DNA of 64,000 nt from JBFXJF01 sp050175155 (GTDB lineage: Bacteria; Bacillota; Bacilli; Tepidibacillales; Tepidibacillaceae): positions 1 to 64,000 of the forward strand of contig JBFXJF010000004.1 of NCBI GenBank assembly GCA_050175155.1. Reading direction: 5' to 3'. Of this stretch, positions 44,220 to 53,964 are shown in pieces. The position numbers and the translations under genes are program-made. Position 1 is the first letter of the stretch. Each line of letters opens with the position of its first letter. The notes under the pieces are model-generated. The model did no database searches and had not been told where the DNA came from. It was given only the letters and a program-made list of their open reading frames with translations.

Positions 44220-45779
44220 ATGAAGCAAACATTTATTAAGGGGGCTATGATATTAGTTGTGGGAGGCTTAATTACAAGAATATTAGGAACAATATATCGG
44301 ATCTTCCTATCGAGATTTATCGGCGCCGAGGCTATTGGTTTATACCAAATGGCTTTCCCCACCTTAATAATGTTAATCACAATTGTAACCGCGGGACTTC
44401 CTATTGCTGTATCTAAGCTAGTAGCAGAAGCAGATGCTAAACATAATACATACATGGGGAAAAGAATACTTTATATCTCGCTATCAATAGTAGTACCAAT
44501 ATCAATCTTAATATCTTGTCTATTTTACTTACTTACTCCTTTTATCTCAAGTTATTTATTAACTGATGAAAGGGTATATTTAACTCTAATAGCTATTGTC
44601 CCAATTATCCCTATCATCTCTATCTCTTCAATTCTACGTGGTTATTTTCAGGGAAAACAAAATATGATCCCTACTGCAAGTTCATTAATTATGGAATCTA
44701 CTTTTAGAATGATATTCGGAATGTTTCTATCCTTACTTCTTTTGCCTTATGGGATTGAATACGCATCTCTGGGAGCAATGGCCGGTATGGTAATTGGTGA
44801 ATTCGTTGGTTTTTTAGTTCTTCTTACTACATATATCTTAAATAAGGAAAAAAGGCAATTAAAAAAACAGTTAATTACTAGCTCTAATAAAAACATTCTC
44901 AAAAAAATATCTTATCTAGCTATCCCAGTAACAACTAGTCAAATTTTTGGTTCCTTTGCCTACTTTTTAGAACCCAGTGTCGTAGCTCATAGCCTAGCAC
45001 TTGCTGGTATTTCAACAAGTATCGCTACTGCTCAATATGGTCAATTAGCAGGAATGGCTCTACTAATTATATCTTTCCCTACTGTAATAACCAATTCTTT
45101 ATCCCAATCTTTAATACCCGCTGTAAGTGAAGCAAATGCTAAAAAGGATATTAGAACTATTTACAAGCGCCTTCATCAGACACTGAAAATATCATATATT
45201 ATAGGTATCGGAGCATCAGTATATTTATTTATAACAGCTGATTTAATAGCTATTGTTCTATTTAACATGTTAGAAGTAAGTAGCTTAATAAAAATCCTTG
45301 CACCATTTGGTCTTTTTCTATACCTACAAAAGCCACTTGCTTCAACACTTCAAGGTTTAGATAAAGCAAAAGAATCAATGAAGAATAGTATCTCTGGTTC
45401 AATAATAAAAACAATCGCCATCTTTTTATTAGCATCAAAACCTGAGTTTGGTATAGATGGTGTCGCAATGGCATTAAATATTGGTTTAGTTTTAGTAACG
45501 TTTCTTCATTTTCGAAGTATTGTTAAAATTATCGGTTATAGTATAGAAATAAAACCAATCTTAAAAATTAGCATCTCCGCTCTCTTAATCGGCTATATTT
45601 CTCATTACTTAATTAATAATACTTTTCACACATTACCAAATGCAATAAATCTATCTTTGACATCGTTTATTTATATTATAGTTTATTTTTATTTATTGAT
45701 TTTTGTAAGAGAGGTTAAAAAACAAGATATAGAAAAAATTCCTTGGCTAGGTAGCAAATTTTCAAAATTAATTTCTTAA
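44220..45779 (+). CDS. spoVB: Stage V sporulation protein B (lipid II flippase family)
   Basis: A 519-residue MATE/MurJ-like membrane protein with about fourteen helices. It begins with TFIKGAMILVVGGLITRILGTIYRIFLSRFIGAEAIGLYQMAFP, the usual SpoVB start, and has ILRGYFQGKQNMIPTASS and FAYFLEPSVVAHSL. SpoVB is needed for spore cortex formation, probably by moving lipid-linked precursors. Gene order with comN and secDF on one side and yrbG on the other agrees with B. subtilis. Only a weak GCAGGGA site precedes the ATG. Confidence 0.93.
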   Translation: MKQTFIKGAMILVVGGLITRILGTIYRIFLSRFIGAEAIGLYQMAFPTLIMLITIVTAGLPIAVSKLVAEADAKHNTYMGKRILYISLSIVVPISILISCLFYLLTPFISSYLLTDERVYLTLIAIVPIIPIISISSILRGYFQGKQNMIPTASSLIMESTFRMIFGMFLSLLLLPYGIEYASLGAMAGMVIGEFVGFLVLLTTYILNKEKRQLKKQLITSSNKNILKKISYLAIPVTTSQIFGSFAYFLEPSVVAHSLALAGISTSIATAQYGQLAGMALLIISFPTVITNSLSQSLIPAVSEANAKKDIRTIYKRLHQTLKISYIIGIGASVYLFITADLIAIVLFNMLEVSSLIKILAPFGLFLYLQKPLASTLQGLDKAKESMKNSISGSIIKTIAIFLLASKPEFGIDGVAMALNIGLVLVTFLHFRSIVKIIGYSIEIKPILKISISALLIGYISHYLINNTFHTLPNAINLSLTSFIYIIVYFYLLIFVREVKKQDIEKIPWLGSKFSKLIS

Positions 45780-46468
45780 TACGGTTTATCTATAGGATCA
45801 ACAAATAATTTTCCTGTGTTGTCAATGCTGGCAAAATAAATATCTTTTAAATCTTTGTATCCATTTTTGGATAACTGTTTGCTGAGCCATAATTCATCTT
45901 TATTTATTTGCTTTAGACCTCTACTCAATAGTCTACCATCAGCAACTAAGGGTATTGGCATTCCACAACTTTTATTGTCTTTAATATTCAAATCCTCTTT
46001 AGTCACAGGGGACTTTTCATATTTAGGAAAAACGCTTAGTTTCCCAGACGTTTCTAGTATAGCAAATTCTACATCGGCTAGATTATTAATATTTTTTTCT
46101 CTAACTTGAGTAAGTAAATCGTCAATTGAATATCTTTCTTTAGCCATTTGTTTTTCTTTTATTTTTCCATTCTCTATTAAAATAGTTGGTTCTCCTTCAA
46201 CAAGTTCCCTTATTTTTTTACTTTTTTGCGTAATATATGAAACAACTATTTGTGTCAGCATTAAAGTTACTATGGGTATTATTCCCATTATAAGTGATAT
46301 TTCTGTATCTTCAATAACCATAACCGCCAATTCTGCAATCATAATTGATACAACAATATCAAATATTGATAATTTACCTATCTCTCTTTTCCCCATAAGT
46401 CTTAGCACAACTAAAACAAATAAGTAAATAAATAAAGTGCGTAATAGTAAAATATAAATATCATTCAT
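45776..46468 (-). CDS. DUF421 membrane protein (YrbG-like)
   Basis: A 230-residue protein with three N-terminal helices (about 5-75) and a cytosolic DUF421 domain. Marks are VVLRLMGKREIGKLSIFDIVVSIMIAELAVM, GEPTILIENGKIKEKQMAKERYSIDDLLTQVREKNI and EFAILETSGKLSVFPK. Several B. subtilis paralogs help spores respond to germinants (YetF, YdfR); the role of this one is unknown. It overlaps the convergent spoVB end by four bases. AAAGGAG sets the ATG. Confidence 0.9.
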   Translation of the reverse strand: MNDIYILLLRTLFIYLFVLVVLRLMGKREIGKLSIFDIVVSIMIAELAVMVIEDTEISLIMGIIPIVTLMLTQIVVSYITQKSKKIRELVEGEPTILIENGKIKEKQMAKERYSIDDLLTQVREKNINNLADVEFAILETSGKLSVFPKYEKSPVTKEDLNIKDNKSCGMPIPLVADGRLLSRGLKQINKDELWLSKQLSKNGYKDLKDIYFASIDNTGKLFVDPIDKPY

Positions 46469-46552
46469 AGTATTTTCTCCTTTAATATTCTCTCCTTTAG
46501 TATTTTCAATTGATATTATTTGTTACTTTATCGTTTTTAATTAAAAAAAATA

Positions 46553-46573
46553 AACCTATATATTATATAGGTT
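46553..46573 (-). terminator. Terminator at the end of the dehydratase gene
   Basis: Arms aacctata (46553-46560) and tataggtt (46566-46573) sit at the stop codon, followed on the minus strand by a run of T. Confidence 0.75.
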
Positions 46574-48485
46574 ATAAAATATGTTCCATATTTTCTTGAA
46601 GTAATTCTTTTCCAAAAGCACTACTTTTATCTTTATCACTTTGTTTATTTATTTTATAAGAAGGAACAATCTGAAATAATAAATTTTTTATTTCAGAACA
46701 ACTGCTATTTATTTTATTATTTATTAAGTATTCAAGCTTCCTTATATTATTAAATAACTCTCTCTTATTTACATTTTGAGAATTACTAACAAATATTCTG
46801 TTATGCTTAGTTGCAACAATCCCTTCCTCATTTGTTAAAATTTCTTCATATAGTTTTTCTCCGGGTCTTATACCTGTATACACTACCTCTATATCAATAA
46901 CTGGTTCTAGTCCAGATAATCTAATCAAATCATTTGCTAAATCTTCTATCTTAATTGGTTTACCCATGTCAAGTACAAAAACCTCACCACCTTTAGCTAA
47001 TGCCCCTGCTTGAATAACTAATTGAACCGCTTCAGGTATTGTCATGAAGAAACGTACCATGTCAGGGTGGGTTATTGTAATAGGTCCTCCAAGTTCTATT
47101 TGTTTCTTAAAAATAGGAACAGCGCTTCCTCTACTCCCTAAAACATTTCCAAACCTTACAACGACGAATTTTGTCTCACTTGTTTGTGATAAAAACTGTA
47201 CAAACATTTCAGCAATTTTTTTAGTAGTTCCCATTATACTTGTAGGATTTACTGCTTTATCAGTGGATACTAAAACAAATTGATTAGCTTTATATTTATT
47301 CGCGCACTCGGCAACATTCTTCGTACCGAAGACGTTGTTCTTTATAGCTTCAATCGGATTATTTTCCATTAATGGTACATGCTTATGTGCTGCAGCATGG
47401 AAAACTACATTAGGTTTATATAGTTCGAAAATAGATTCAATTCGTTGTTTATCTTGAACATCCGCAATGATCGATATTATTTTTAATATTGGATAATCTT
47501 TTTTTAGCTCTAATTCAATATCATATATGCTATTTTCGCCATGCCCTAATAACAATAAAGTACTCGGCGAATAGTTAGCAATTTGCCTTGATAATTCAGA
47601 ACCAATAGAACCACCAGCACCTGTTACTAGTACTATTTTTTTATTTACATAACCCATTATTTCATTGAGATTTACTTTCACTGTTTCCCTTCCCAATAAA
47701 TCCTCAAGATTAACATTGCGTATCATGTTAATACTTATCTTCCCATTAATAATATCTGAAACACTAGGCAAAATTTTAGTATTAATTCTTGTATCTTTAC
47801 ATATGTTGACTATTTTACTTATCTCAGATTTTGGTGCAGATGGTATGGCTATTATTATTTCATCAATATTCAACTTACCAACTACTTTATTAATATCATC
47901 TCTGGTCCCTACTACTTTTAACCCTAAAATTTCTAAATTTTTTTTAGTTATATCATCATCAATAAAAGCAATTGGATATATATCAGAATATTTTGAATGA
48001 ACCAATTCTTTAACAATCAATGCACCAGCATTACCCGCACCAACAATTAAAGCTCTTTTTTGATTAGATTGAATTCTTAAGTAGTTATCTCTAAATACAC
48101 GCCAAATTAATCTCGAACCACCTATAGCCAGAATTATTAATAGACAAAATATTATATATAGAGAGTTAGGAATACTAAAAACGGGATAAAAATAACTTAT
48201 TGTTTTGTGAAAAATGAAAAATATTGCTTCCGATAGAACAACAGCGTTAATTACTGCAATTAGTTCACCAATACTAGCATACTGCCATACTTTTTTATAT
48301 AATCTATATCTCGTAAAAAAGAAAAAAATTGTTATATATTGCATTAATAATATAAAAGGAATATATTCGTAATATTTTTCATCTATTTGAAATTCGAAAT
48401 GTAAAAAATATGTAAGTAATATAACTATTCCAATTATTATGGCATCAATAGTAAGTAAAAATATGTATCTTTTTATAACACTCAT
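46572..48485 (-). CDS. Membrane nucleotide-sugar 4,6-dehydratase (PglF/CapD type)
   Basis: A 637-residue enzyme. Four helices fill residues about 8-130, a first Rossmann unit follows (ALIVGAGNAGALIVKELV, about 143-160), then the catalytic NAD domain with VLVTGAGGSIGSELSRQI near 285. The catalytic stretch reads STDKAVNPTSIMGTTKKIAEM: Met replaces the Tyr of Y-x3-K, as in other PglF/WbpM proteins. The usual product is the 4-keto-6-deoxy sugar for surface glycans. No other sugar genes are nearby. Confidence 0.9.
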   Translation of the reverse strand: MSVIKRYIFLLTIDAIIIGIVILLTYFLHFEFQIDEKYYEYIPFILLMQYITIFFFFTRYRLYKKVWQYASIGELIAVINAVVLSEAIFFIFHKTISYFYPVFSIPNSLYIIFCLLIILAIGGSRLIWRVFRDNYLRIQSNQKRALIVGAGNAGALIVKELVHSKYSDIYPIAFIDDDITKKNLEILGLKVVGTRDDINKVVGKLNIDEIIIAIPSAPKSEISKIVNICKDTRINTKILPSVSDIINGKISINMIRNVNLEDLLGRETVKVNLNEIMGYVNKKIVLVTGAGGSIGSELSRQIANYSPSTLLLLGHGENSIYDIELELKKDYPILKIISIIADVQDKQRIESIFELYKPNVVFHAAAHKHVPLMENNPIEAIKNNVFGTKNVAECANKYKANQFVLVSTDKAVNPTSIMGTTKKIAEMFVQFLSQTSETKFVVVRFGNVLGSRGSAVPIFKKQIELGGPITITHPDMVRFFMTIPEAVQLVIQAGALAKGGEVFVLDMGKPIKIEDLANDLIRLSGLEPVIDIEVVYTGIRPGEKLYEEILTNEEGIVATKHNRIFVSNSQNVNKRELFNNIRKLEYLINNKINSSCSEIKNLLFQIVPSYKINKQSDKDKSSAFGKELLQENMEHIL

Positions 48486-48628
48486 ACTATTATCAGTCCT
48501 TTGTTTACTTTATTCTTTATAATTAATTTTTTCTATACCATTACTTATATTTATTTAGTATTTAATTATTCTAAAATTTTTAGCTAATATTGTAATCAAT
48601 TTTTAACATTAATCATTTCCCGTAAAAG

Positions 48629-48667
48629 TTGTACATAAAAAAAAATGTCTGTGCATAAAATGTACAA
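48629..48667. promoter_or_regulatory. Inverted repeat upstream of TIGR04086 gene
   Basis: Arms ttgtacat (48629-48636) and atgtacaa (48660-48667) are 23 bases apart and lie 42 bases before the ATG. An operator or leader hairpin is possible; nothing else supports it. Confidence 0.3.
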
Positions 48668-48708
48668 ACATATATTTATCTATCTAAAGAAATTTAGGAG
48701 GGAAGTAA

Positions 48709-49104
48709 ATGAACCCAAATGTTGTCACTGAAGAATCAAATCAAACCTCGCATCCTATTTTAATTGGATTAACCTATACAATCGTATTAGTAATTATTGC
48801 AACTTTTATCTTTGCATTTATAATTTACTTTACTGCACTATCAGATAATAACATATCGATATTAAGTCTTGTTTCTACAACTTTGAGTGTTATGATAGGC
48901 GGTTTTATTTCTGGTAAAAAAGCTGGTAAAAAAGGGTGGCTTTATGGTGGTACAATTGGTTTTATATATGCGATTATACTTGGTATAATTACTTTTCTTG
49001 CTTTTAATGTGAATATTGATTTGAGGTATCTAGTTTTACTTGCAATAAGTACCTTCTCTGGAGCACTTGGAGGAATTTTAGGTGTTAACTATGGAAATAA
49101 ATAA
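48709..49104 (+). CDS. TIGR04086 family membrane protein (YrzE-like)
   Basis: A 131-residue protein with four helices (about 18-45, 50-64, 77-96 and 101-125). The Gly-rich GGFISGKKAGKKGWLYGGTIGFIYAIILG segment marks the TIGR04086 family, found in spore formers near yajC and spoVB. Function is unknown. GGAGGGAAG precedes the ATG, and a strong terminator follows within two bases of the stop. Confidence 0.87.
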   Translation: MNPNVVTEESNQTSHPILIGLTYTIVLVIIATFIFAFIIYFTALSDNNISILSLVSTTLSVMIGGFISGKKAGKKGWLYGGTIGFIYAIILGIITFLAFNVNIDLRYLVLLAISTFSGALGGILGVNYGNK

Positions 49105-49105
49105 G

Positions 49106-49142
49106 AAAAGGTGTCCATTTTAATATAAAATGGACACCTTTT
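49106..49142. terminator. 16-bp bidirectional terminator
   Basis: Arms aaaaggtgtccatttt (49106-49121) and aaaatggacacctttt (49127-49142) with a five-base loop separate the TIGR04086 gene from the convergent yajC. Confidence 0.9.
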
Positions 49143-49166
49143 CTATGTATTCTAAAATTCACTATA

Positions 49167-49466
49167 TTATTTTTCAATAACACTATTAACAGCACTTCGA
49201 TCAAAAGTTATATTATTATTATCATTAACACGAAGTGTTATAACTTCATCAGTCATTTCAACAATTGTTCCATGAATTCCACCTATAGTTGAAACCTTAT
49301 CATCAATCTTTAAAGCATTTAACATTTCATTTCTTTTCTTAGTTCGTTTTGACTGAGGACGTATTAACAAAAAATAAAAAATAGCGGCCATTATCACCAA
49401 CCATCCAATTGAGTATAAAGCACTTCCGCTAGATGCTGGTACTGCTGCTTGAGCTAAATTAAACAT
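49167..49466 (-). CDS. yajC: Preprotein translocase subunit YajC
   Basis: A 99-residue protein with one helix (about 18-40, SIGWLVIMAAIFYFLLIRPQSKR) and a cytosolic beta domain (MLNALKIDDKVSTIGGIHGTIVEM). It joins SecDF in the Sec holocomplex. It is last in the queA-tgt-yajC series. AAGGGAGGG precedes the ATG. Confidence 0.95.
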   Translation of the reverse strand: MFNLAQAAVPASSGSALYSIGWLVIMAAIFYFLLIRPQSKRTKKRNEMLNALKIDDKVSTIGGIHGTIVEMTDEVITLRVNDNNNITFDRSAVNSVIEK

Positions 49467-49506
49467 GACATTCCCTCCCTTCTATAAAATATAGAATATC
49501 AAAAAA

Positions 49507-50640
49507 TCAAAAAGAAAGTAACTTATTTATTTCGTAACTAGCAAAAAACTCTTCTTTATACTCTAAAAGTCTATCCTCAAGAATTGCTTGCCGAATATTA
49601 CTCATTAAGTTTAACAGAAAATATAAGTTATGATAAGTAGTAAGTCTTAAACCAAAGATTTCATCTGCCTTAAGTAAATGACGTATGTATGCTCTAGAAT
49701 AATTCTGACATGTATAACAATTACAATTAGGGTCAAGTGGACCAAAATCTTTGGCATACTTAGCGTTTTTTATTACAACCCTACCTTGACTTGTCATTGT
49801 CGTACCATTCCTTGCTATTCTTGTAGGCAACACACAATCAAACATATCTATTCCGTGTATTACTCCCTCAAATAAAGATAGCGGATCACCTACTCCCATC
49901 AAATATCTCGCTTTATTTTCCGGCAGTAAAGGTGTTGTGTAACCCAACACTTCATTCATCAGTTCTTTTGGTTCACCAACACTTAGTCCACCAATCGCGT
50001 AACCAGGGAAATCAAGAGATATTAACTCTTTAACACTTTGTTCCCTTAAATCCCTGAACATTCCTCCCTGCACAATCCCAAACAAGGCTTGTTTAGTAGG
50101 GTTATTATGCGATTTTAAACACCTTTCCGCCCATCTAGTGGTTCTCTCTAAAGAATTCTTTACATAATTCCAATCTGCAGGGTATGGCGGACATTCGTCA
50201 AAAGCCATTATAATATCTGCCCCTAAGGCATTCTGAATCTCAATTGATATTTCAGGAGATATAAATAATTTGTCACCATTTAAATGATTTCGAAAATGGA
50301 CGCCTTCTTCAGTTATCTTACGATTTTCACTCAAACTAAAGACTTGAAAGCCTCCGCTATCTGTTAAAATCGGTCGATCCCAATTCATGAACTTATGAAG
50401 ACCCCCTGCTTCTTTAACTATTTCATGGCCTGGTCTTATAAATAGATGATAAGTATTGCTTAAAATTATTTGGGCGTTAATTTCTTTTAATTCCTCTGGA
50501 CTTATTGCTTTCACAGAGGCTTGAGTACCTACAGGCATAAAAATTGGTGTCTCTATTATCCCATTAGGTGTGTGTATTCTGCCTAGTCTTGCACCTGTTT
50601 TTTTATCCTTCTTTATAAGTTCATAACTAATAGCTGACAT
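49507..50640 (-). CDS. tgt: tRNA-guanine transglycosylase
   Basis: A 377-residue enzyme that swaps guanine 34 for the queuosine precursor preQ1 in GUN-anticodon tRNAs. It has ILTDSGGFQVFSLS with the first Asp, FGIVQGGMF, YAIGGLSVGEP, the nucleophile Asp in GIDMFDCVLPTRIARNG and the zinc set CNCYTC...H. A TTG 18 bases upstream is in frame, but AAGGGTAGAG points to ATG 50640. queA is upstream with 33 bases between. Confidence 0.96.
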   Translation of the reverse strand: MSAISYELIKKDKKTGARLGRIHTPNGIIETPIFMPVGTQASVKAISPEELKEINAQIILSNTYHLFIRPGHEIVKEAGGLHKFMNWDRPILTDSGGFQVFSLSENRKITEEGVHFRNHLNGDKLFISPEISIEIQNALGADIIMAFDECPPYPADWNYVKNSLERTTRWAERCLKSHNNPTKQALFGIVQGGMFRDLREQSVKELISLDFPGYAIGGLSVGEPKELMNEVLGYTTPLLPENKARYLMGVGDPLSLFEGVIHGIDMFDCVLPTRIARNGTTMTSQGRVVIKNAKYAKDFGPLDPNCNCYTCQNYSRAYIRHLLKADEIFGLRLTTYHNLYFLLNLMSNIRQAILEDRLLEYKEEFFASYEINKLLSF

Positions 50641-50673
50641 ATTTGCTCTACCCTTCAATTCATTTAATTGAAT

Positions 50674-51702
50674 TTATTTAATTAACATTGCGTCACCAAA
50701 GCTATAAAAACGATACTTATTCTCTATTGCTTCATAATAAGCATTAATAGTATTTTCCCTTCCAGCCAATGCACTTACTAGCATAATTAGGGATGATTTT
50801 GGTAAATGAAAGTTGGTTATCATGCTATCAATAGCATTAAATCGATATCCGGGGTAGATGAAAATGTCTGTCCAACCATCTCTTGCAACGAATTTTCTAG
50901 TTATTATATCATAAGTAGTTTCTAATGTCCTAACAGATGTTGTTCCTACAGCTATGATTCTTTTACCAGATTCCTTAACTGCATTCAATTTGTCAGCTGA
51001 TTCTTTTGATAGATTGTATAATTCCGAGTGCATTTTGTGCTCTTCTATCTGACTTGTACTTACAGGTCTGAAAGTACCCAACCCAATATGAAGTGTAATA
51101 TAAATAATTTCTACACCCTTGTGCTTAATCTGAAGTAATAACTCATCAGTAAAATGCAGTCCTGCTGTTGGAGCAGCTGAAGAACCCATCTCTGTTGCAA
51201 AAACAGTTTGATATCTATTATTATCAACTATTTGTTTCTTAATGTAAGGAGGCAGTGGCATATTTCCTAATCTATCTAATATCTCATTAAAAATCCCCTC
51301 ATAACTGAATCGAATTATCCTTCCTCCGCTTTCAGTTAACTCTTCGACTTTACCAATTAGTAACCCATCCCCAAAAATAATTTCACTACCTAATCTAAGT
51401 CTTTTCCCTGGTTTAACAAGTGTTTCCCAACAATCGTCTGCCAATTGTTTTAACAAGAGAACTTCAATCTTAGCACCTGTTTCTTTTTTATTTCCAAACA
51501 AACGTGCAGGGATTACTCTAGTATCATTCAATACTAAAGCATCCCCTGGGTTTAAATAATCTATTATTTCTTTAAAATGAGTGTGCTCTATCTCACCTGT
51601 ATCACGATCTAAAATAAGTAATCTAGATTCATCCCTTTTTAACAAAGCATTCTGTGCTATCATTTCTTCTGGTAAATTAAAATCAAACAACTCAATGTTC
51701 AT
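50674..51702 (-). CDS. queA: S-adenosylmethionine:tRNA ribosyltransferase-isomerase
   Basis: A 342-residue enzyme that transfers the ribosyl part of SAM to preQ1 in tRNA, making epoxyqueuosine. It begins MNIELFDFNLPEEMIAQ and has LVLNDTRVIPARLFG, GSSAAPTAGLHFT, VGLGTFRPV-like HIGLGTFRPVSTSQI and TNFHLPKSSLIMLVSALAG. It is complete and of standard size. With tgt it provides two steps of queuosine synthesis; preQ1 genes are elsewhere. Confidence 0.96.
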   Translation of the reverse strand: MNIELFDFNLPEEMIAQNALLKRDESRLLILDRDTGEIEHTHFKEIIDYLNPGDALVLNDTRVIPARLFGNKKETGAKIEVLLLKQLADDCWETLVKPGKRLRLGSEIIFGDGLLIGKVEELTESGGRIIRFSYEGIFNEILDRLGNMPLPPYIKKQIVDNNRYQTVFATEMGSSAAPTAGLHFTDELLLQIKHKGVEIIYITLHIGLGTFRPVSTSQIEEHKMHSELYNLSKESADKLNAVKESGKRIIAVGTTSVRTLETTYDIITRKFVARDGWTDIFIYPGYRFNAIDSMITNFHLPKSSLIMLVSALAGRENTINAYYEAIENKYRFYSFGDAMLIK

Positions 51703-51755
51703 GTTTTTTCATCCCTCGTGCCCTATAAACTATAATATTAATCATAATCTATCTC

Positions 51756-53879
51756 TTAATATATTTGTTTTATTACGATATTATCATAATAGTATTCCAA
51801 TATCTGTTGGTAGGTATACCCTGCATCAGCCATACCTTTTGCTCCCCATTGAGACATCCCAATACCATGTCCATAACCTTGTCCATATAAAATATAACTT
51901 TGTTCCTTCGTTGCCACTCTTAAATTATTTTCAGTTCCTAGAACGATATACTCTTCCTGATTATTATTTGCTGTAGATAAAACATATTTACCATTTGCGC
52001 TTTGTACATAAATTTCATTCTGTTTATTTACAACAGATTGCTGAATACCTCTTGCCGCTAATATTTCTATTCTACCCGTCTGTTCTATTTCAAATAGAGT
52101 ACTTTGTACTCCGACACTCGCTCCACCTAATAATGTACGATAATAATCAGCATACTTTACTGGAATAGGGGTTGTTCCATCTGCTAATAATGTTACTCTT
52201 CCAGATGGACCTATTTGTGCAATTTTTAAATCAAGTATTGGATCTGTATAATCCCTAACACTCTCTAACTGATACTGATTAACATTCTGTGTAATTAAAT
52301 TTGCAGAAAAAGGACCTGCTGTCCAAGTATAAGGGTTGTTTTCTTTGACATTCTTTAAGATAACAACCTCTTCTCCTTTTGTCAAGGTAGTTATAATCTC
52401 AAAACTAGAAGTACTAGGACCTGAACGAAGATTAACGTTATCATCATTTAAAAACCCATAACGCAAACCATATTCATTTTGTTTAATAGTTAAATCTATA
52501 TAATCATATCTTACATAACCAGTATTACCATTTGTAAGCAGTATATAATACCAATTTTTATAGTTAGTTTGTGCCTCTTCATCCCATACAGAAGACTTAA
52601 CTGAAGTATAAGGAACATTAGAACCCCAAACCTCGCTACCATGTGATGAGATACCTCCATCGTTTGATGAATAAAAGGCAGTAATTGGACTATCATTAAA
52701 AGTTAGAACCTTTCCCACTGTCCCATCTACCGCCAGCCGAACTGAGTTAGTTTCTTTATCTATGCCAAAATAAGCTTGGTCTGCAGTAGTATCATAGATA
52801 TTAGCAATTGAGTTCCTTGGTGCTAATATTTTTTGATAGGCAAAAGTTCTCGCAGCAACAGCCTGAGCTTTAAGTGCTTCAAGAGGCCAACTGCTATACA
52901 TCTCAGAACCTACTACAGAATATAAATACATATCTAATGGAAGTACATTTACAAAAGCTAATTCACCATTATATATTTGAGCAGATAACTCTCCCCGGTA
53001 CTTTAGCGAATTACCCTGATATTTTCTTTCGTCCAACTGAATACTGGAATTTTCTGTTGTAGGACTTAGTTTTATTAAAGTACCCTTTGAAAAAACTAGT
53101 AAACGATTCTTAGTAATATTACTACTTATACTCGCATTCTCTTTGTATATAACATAAGAAGAACTAATAGGTTCTTGAAGAATAATCCCAAGAAATTGTT
53201 GCTCAAGAGACTGTTTTAACTGTTGATGTTCCGCTGATGAAGCTGAATCGCCGACCCAAACTTGATACTCCCAAACCCCATTGTTAAGCGCTTGAACTAA
53301 GTAGGAATTAAAACCTTTACTATTTATCTCAACAATCTTAGCGTTAGCGTCGTTTATATTAATGAAAGTTCCTAGTGACCAGTGTAAGTTACCCATAGAC
53401 CTACTAATGATTTTCGCTTCATTAGTTATTATTTGTTGAGCAGCACAGAGGTCAACTATTGTTTCAAATCCACCAACTGTAACTCGATAATAATCAATGT
53501 TATTTTTATTAATTACCTCAATATTTGGTCTAAAGTTTTTATCTTTTATATTTACTATTTTTTCAATTATATTATTTACTTCTACTATATTAGTAGTTTC
53601 TAATAAAAATAAGCTATAACGATCATATTGGATACTAACCTTCTCATTAGCCACGCTACTATAGATAAACGGTAATGAATCATTGCTAGATATCGTCATA
53701 CCATCAGGACTGCTTAAAGTCACTAAGTTCTCATTATCGGATTTTCCATTTAAAAGCATAACTTTAATCCCATCTAAACTTTGAGACTCTACTACTGAGG
53801 GTATCATCACACTTGAAAGTAATCCGAATATCAGTAAAGCCGTAATAAACTTTTTCGATGTTTTTCTATGAAGTATCAT
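51756..53879 (-). CDS. Large SpoIID/LytB-family exported protein
   Basis: A 707-residue exported protein. The signal peptide covers about 1-33. Two SPOR-like segments (about 105-235) may bind denuded glycan. The SpoIID core starts near 300 (YRGELSAQIYNGELAFVNVLPLDMYLYSVVGSEM), has the conserved Glu and SWPLEALKAQAVAARTFAY, and ends with GYGHGIGMSQWGAKGMADAGY. Between these halves is an SH3-like insert (about 460-530, DDNVNLRSGPSTSSFEI). SpoIID is a lytic transglycosylase of engulfment; LytB relatives enhance amidases. The size suggests the LytB-type role. The start follows AAAGG. Confidence 0.88.
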   Translation of the reverse strand: MILHRKTSKKFITALLIFGLLSSVMIPSVVESQSLDGIKVMLLNGKSDNENLVTLSSPDGMTISSNDSLPFIYSSVANEKVSIQYDRYSLFLLETTNIVEVNNIIEKIVNIKDKNFRPNIEVINKNNIDYYRVTVGGFETIVDLCAAQQIITNEAKIISRSMGNLHWSLGTFININDANAKIVEINSKGFNSYLVQALNNGVWEYQVWVGDSASSAEHQQLKQSLEQQFLGIILQEPISSSYVIYKENASISSNITKNRLLVFSKGTLIKLSPTTENSSIQLDERKYQGNSLKYRGELSAQIYNGELAFVNVLPLDMYLYSVVGSEMYSSWPLEALKAQAVAARTFAYQKILAPRNSIANIYDTTADQAYFGIDKETNSVRLAVDGTVGKVLTFNDSPITAFYSSNDGGISSHGSEVWGSNVPYTSVKSSVWDEEAQTNYKNWYYILLTNGNTGYVRYDYIDLTIKQNEYGLRYGFLNDDNVNLRSGPSTSSFEIITTLTKGEEVVILKNVKENNPYTWTAGPFSANLITQNVNQYQLESVRDYTDPILDLKIAQIGPSGRVTLLADGTTPIPVKYADYYRTLLGGASVGVQSTLFEIEQTGRIEILAARGIQQSVVNKQNEIYVQSANGKYVLSTANNNQEEYIVLGTENNLRVATKEQSYILYGQGYGHGIGMSQWGAKGMADAGYTYQQILEYYYDNIVIKQIY

Positions 53880-53964
53880 TATCAGACAACCTTTCACCTT
53901 TTCTCAAATTAAAAACTTCGACAATAACTTACATTATCCTGCTGGAAATAAGAGGAGGTTGCAG

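Noticed and set aside
44132..44455. Minus-strand frame overlapping the spoVB start
   Set aside because: Antisense of the first spoVB helices; spoVB has full family similarity and the other frame has none.
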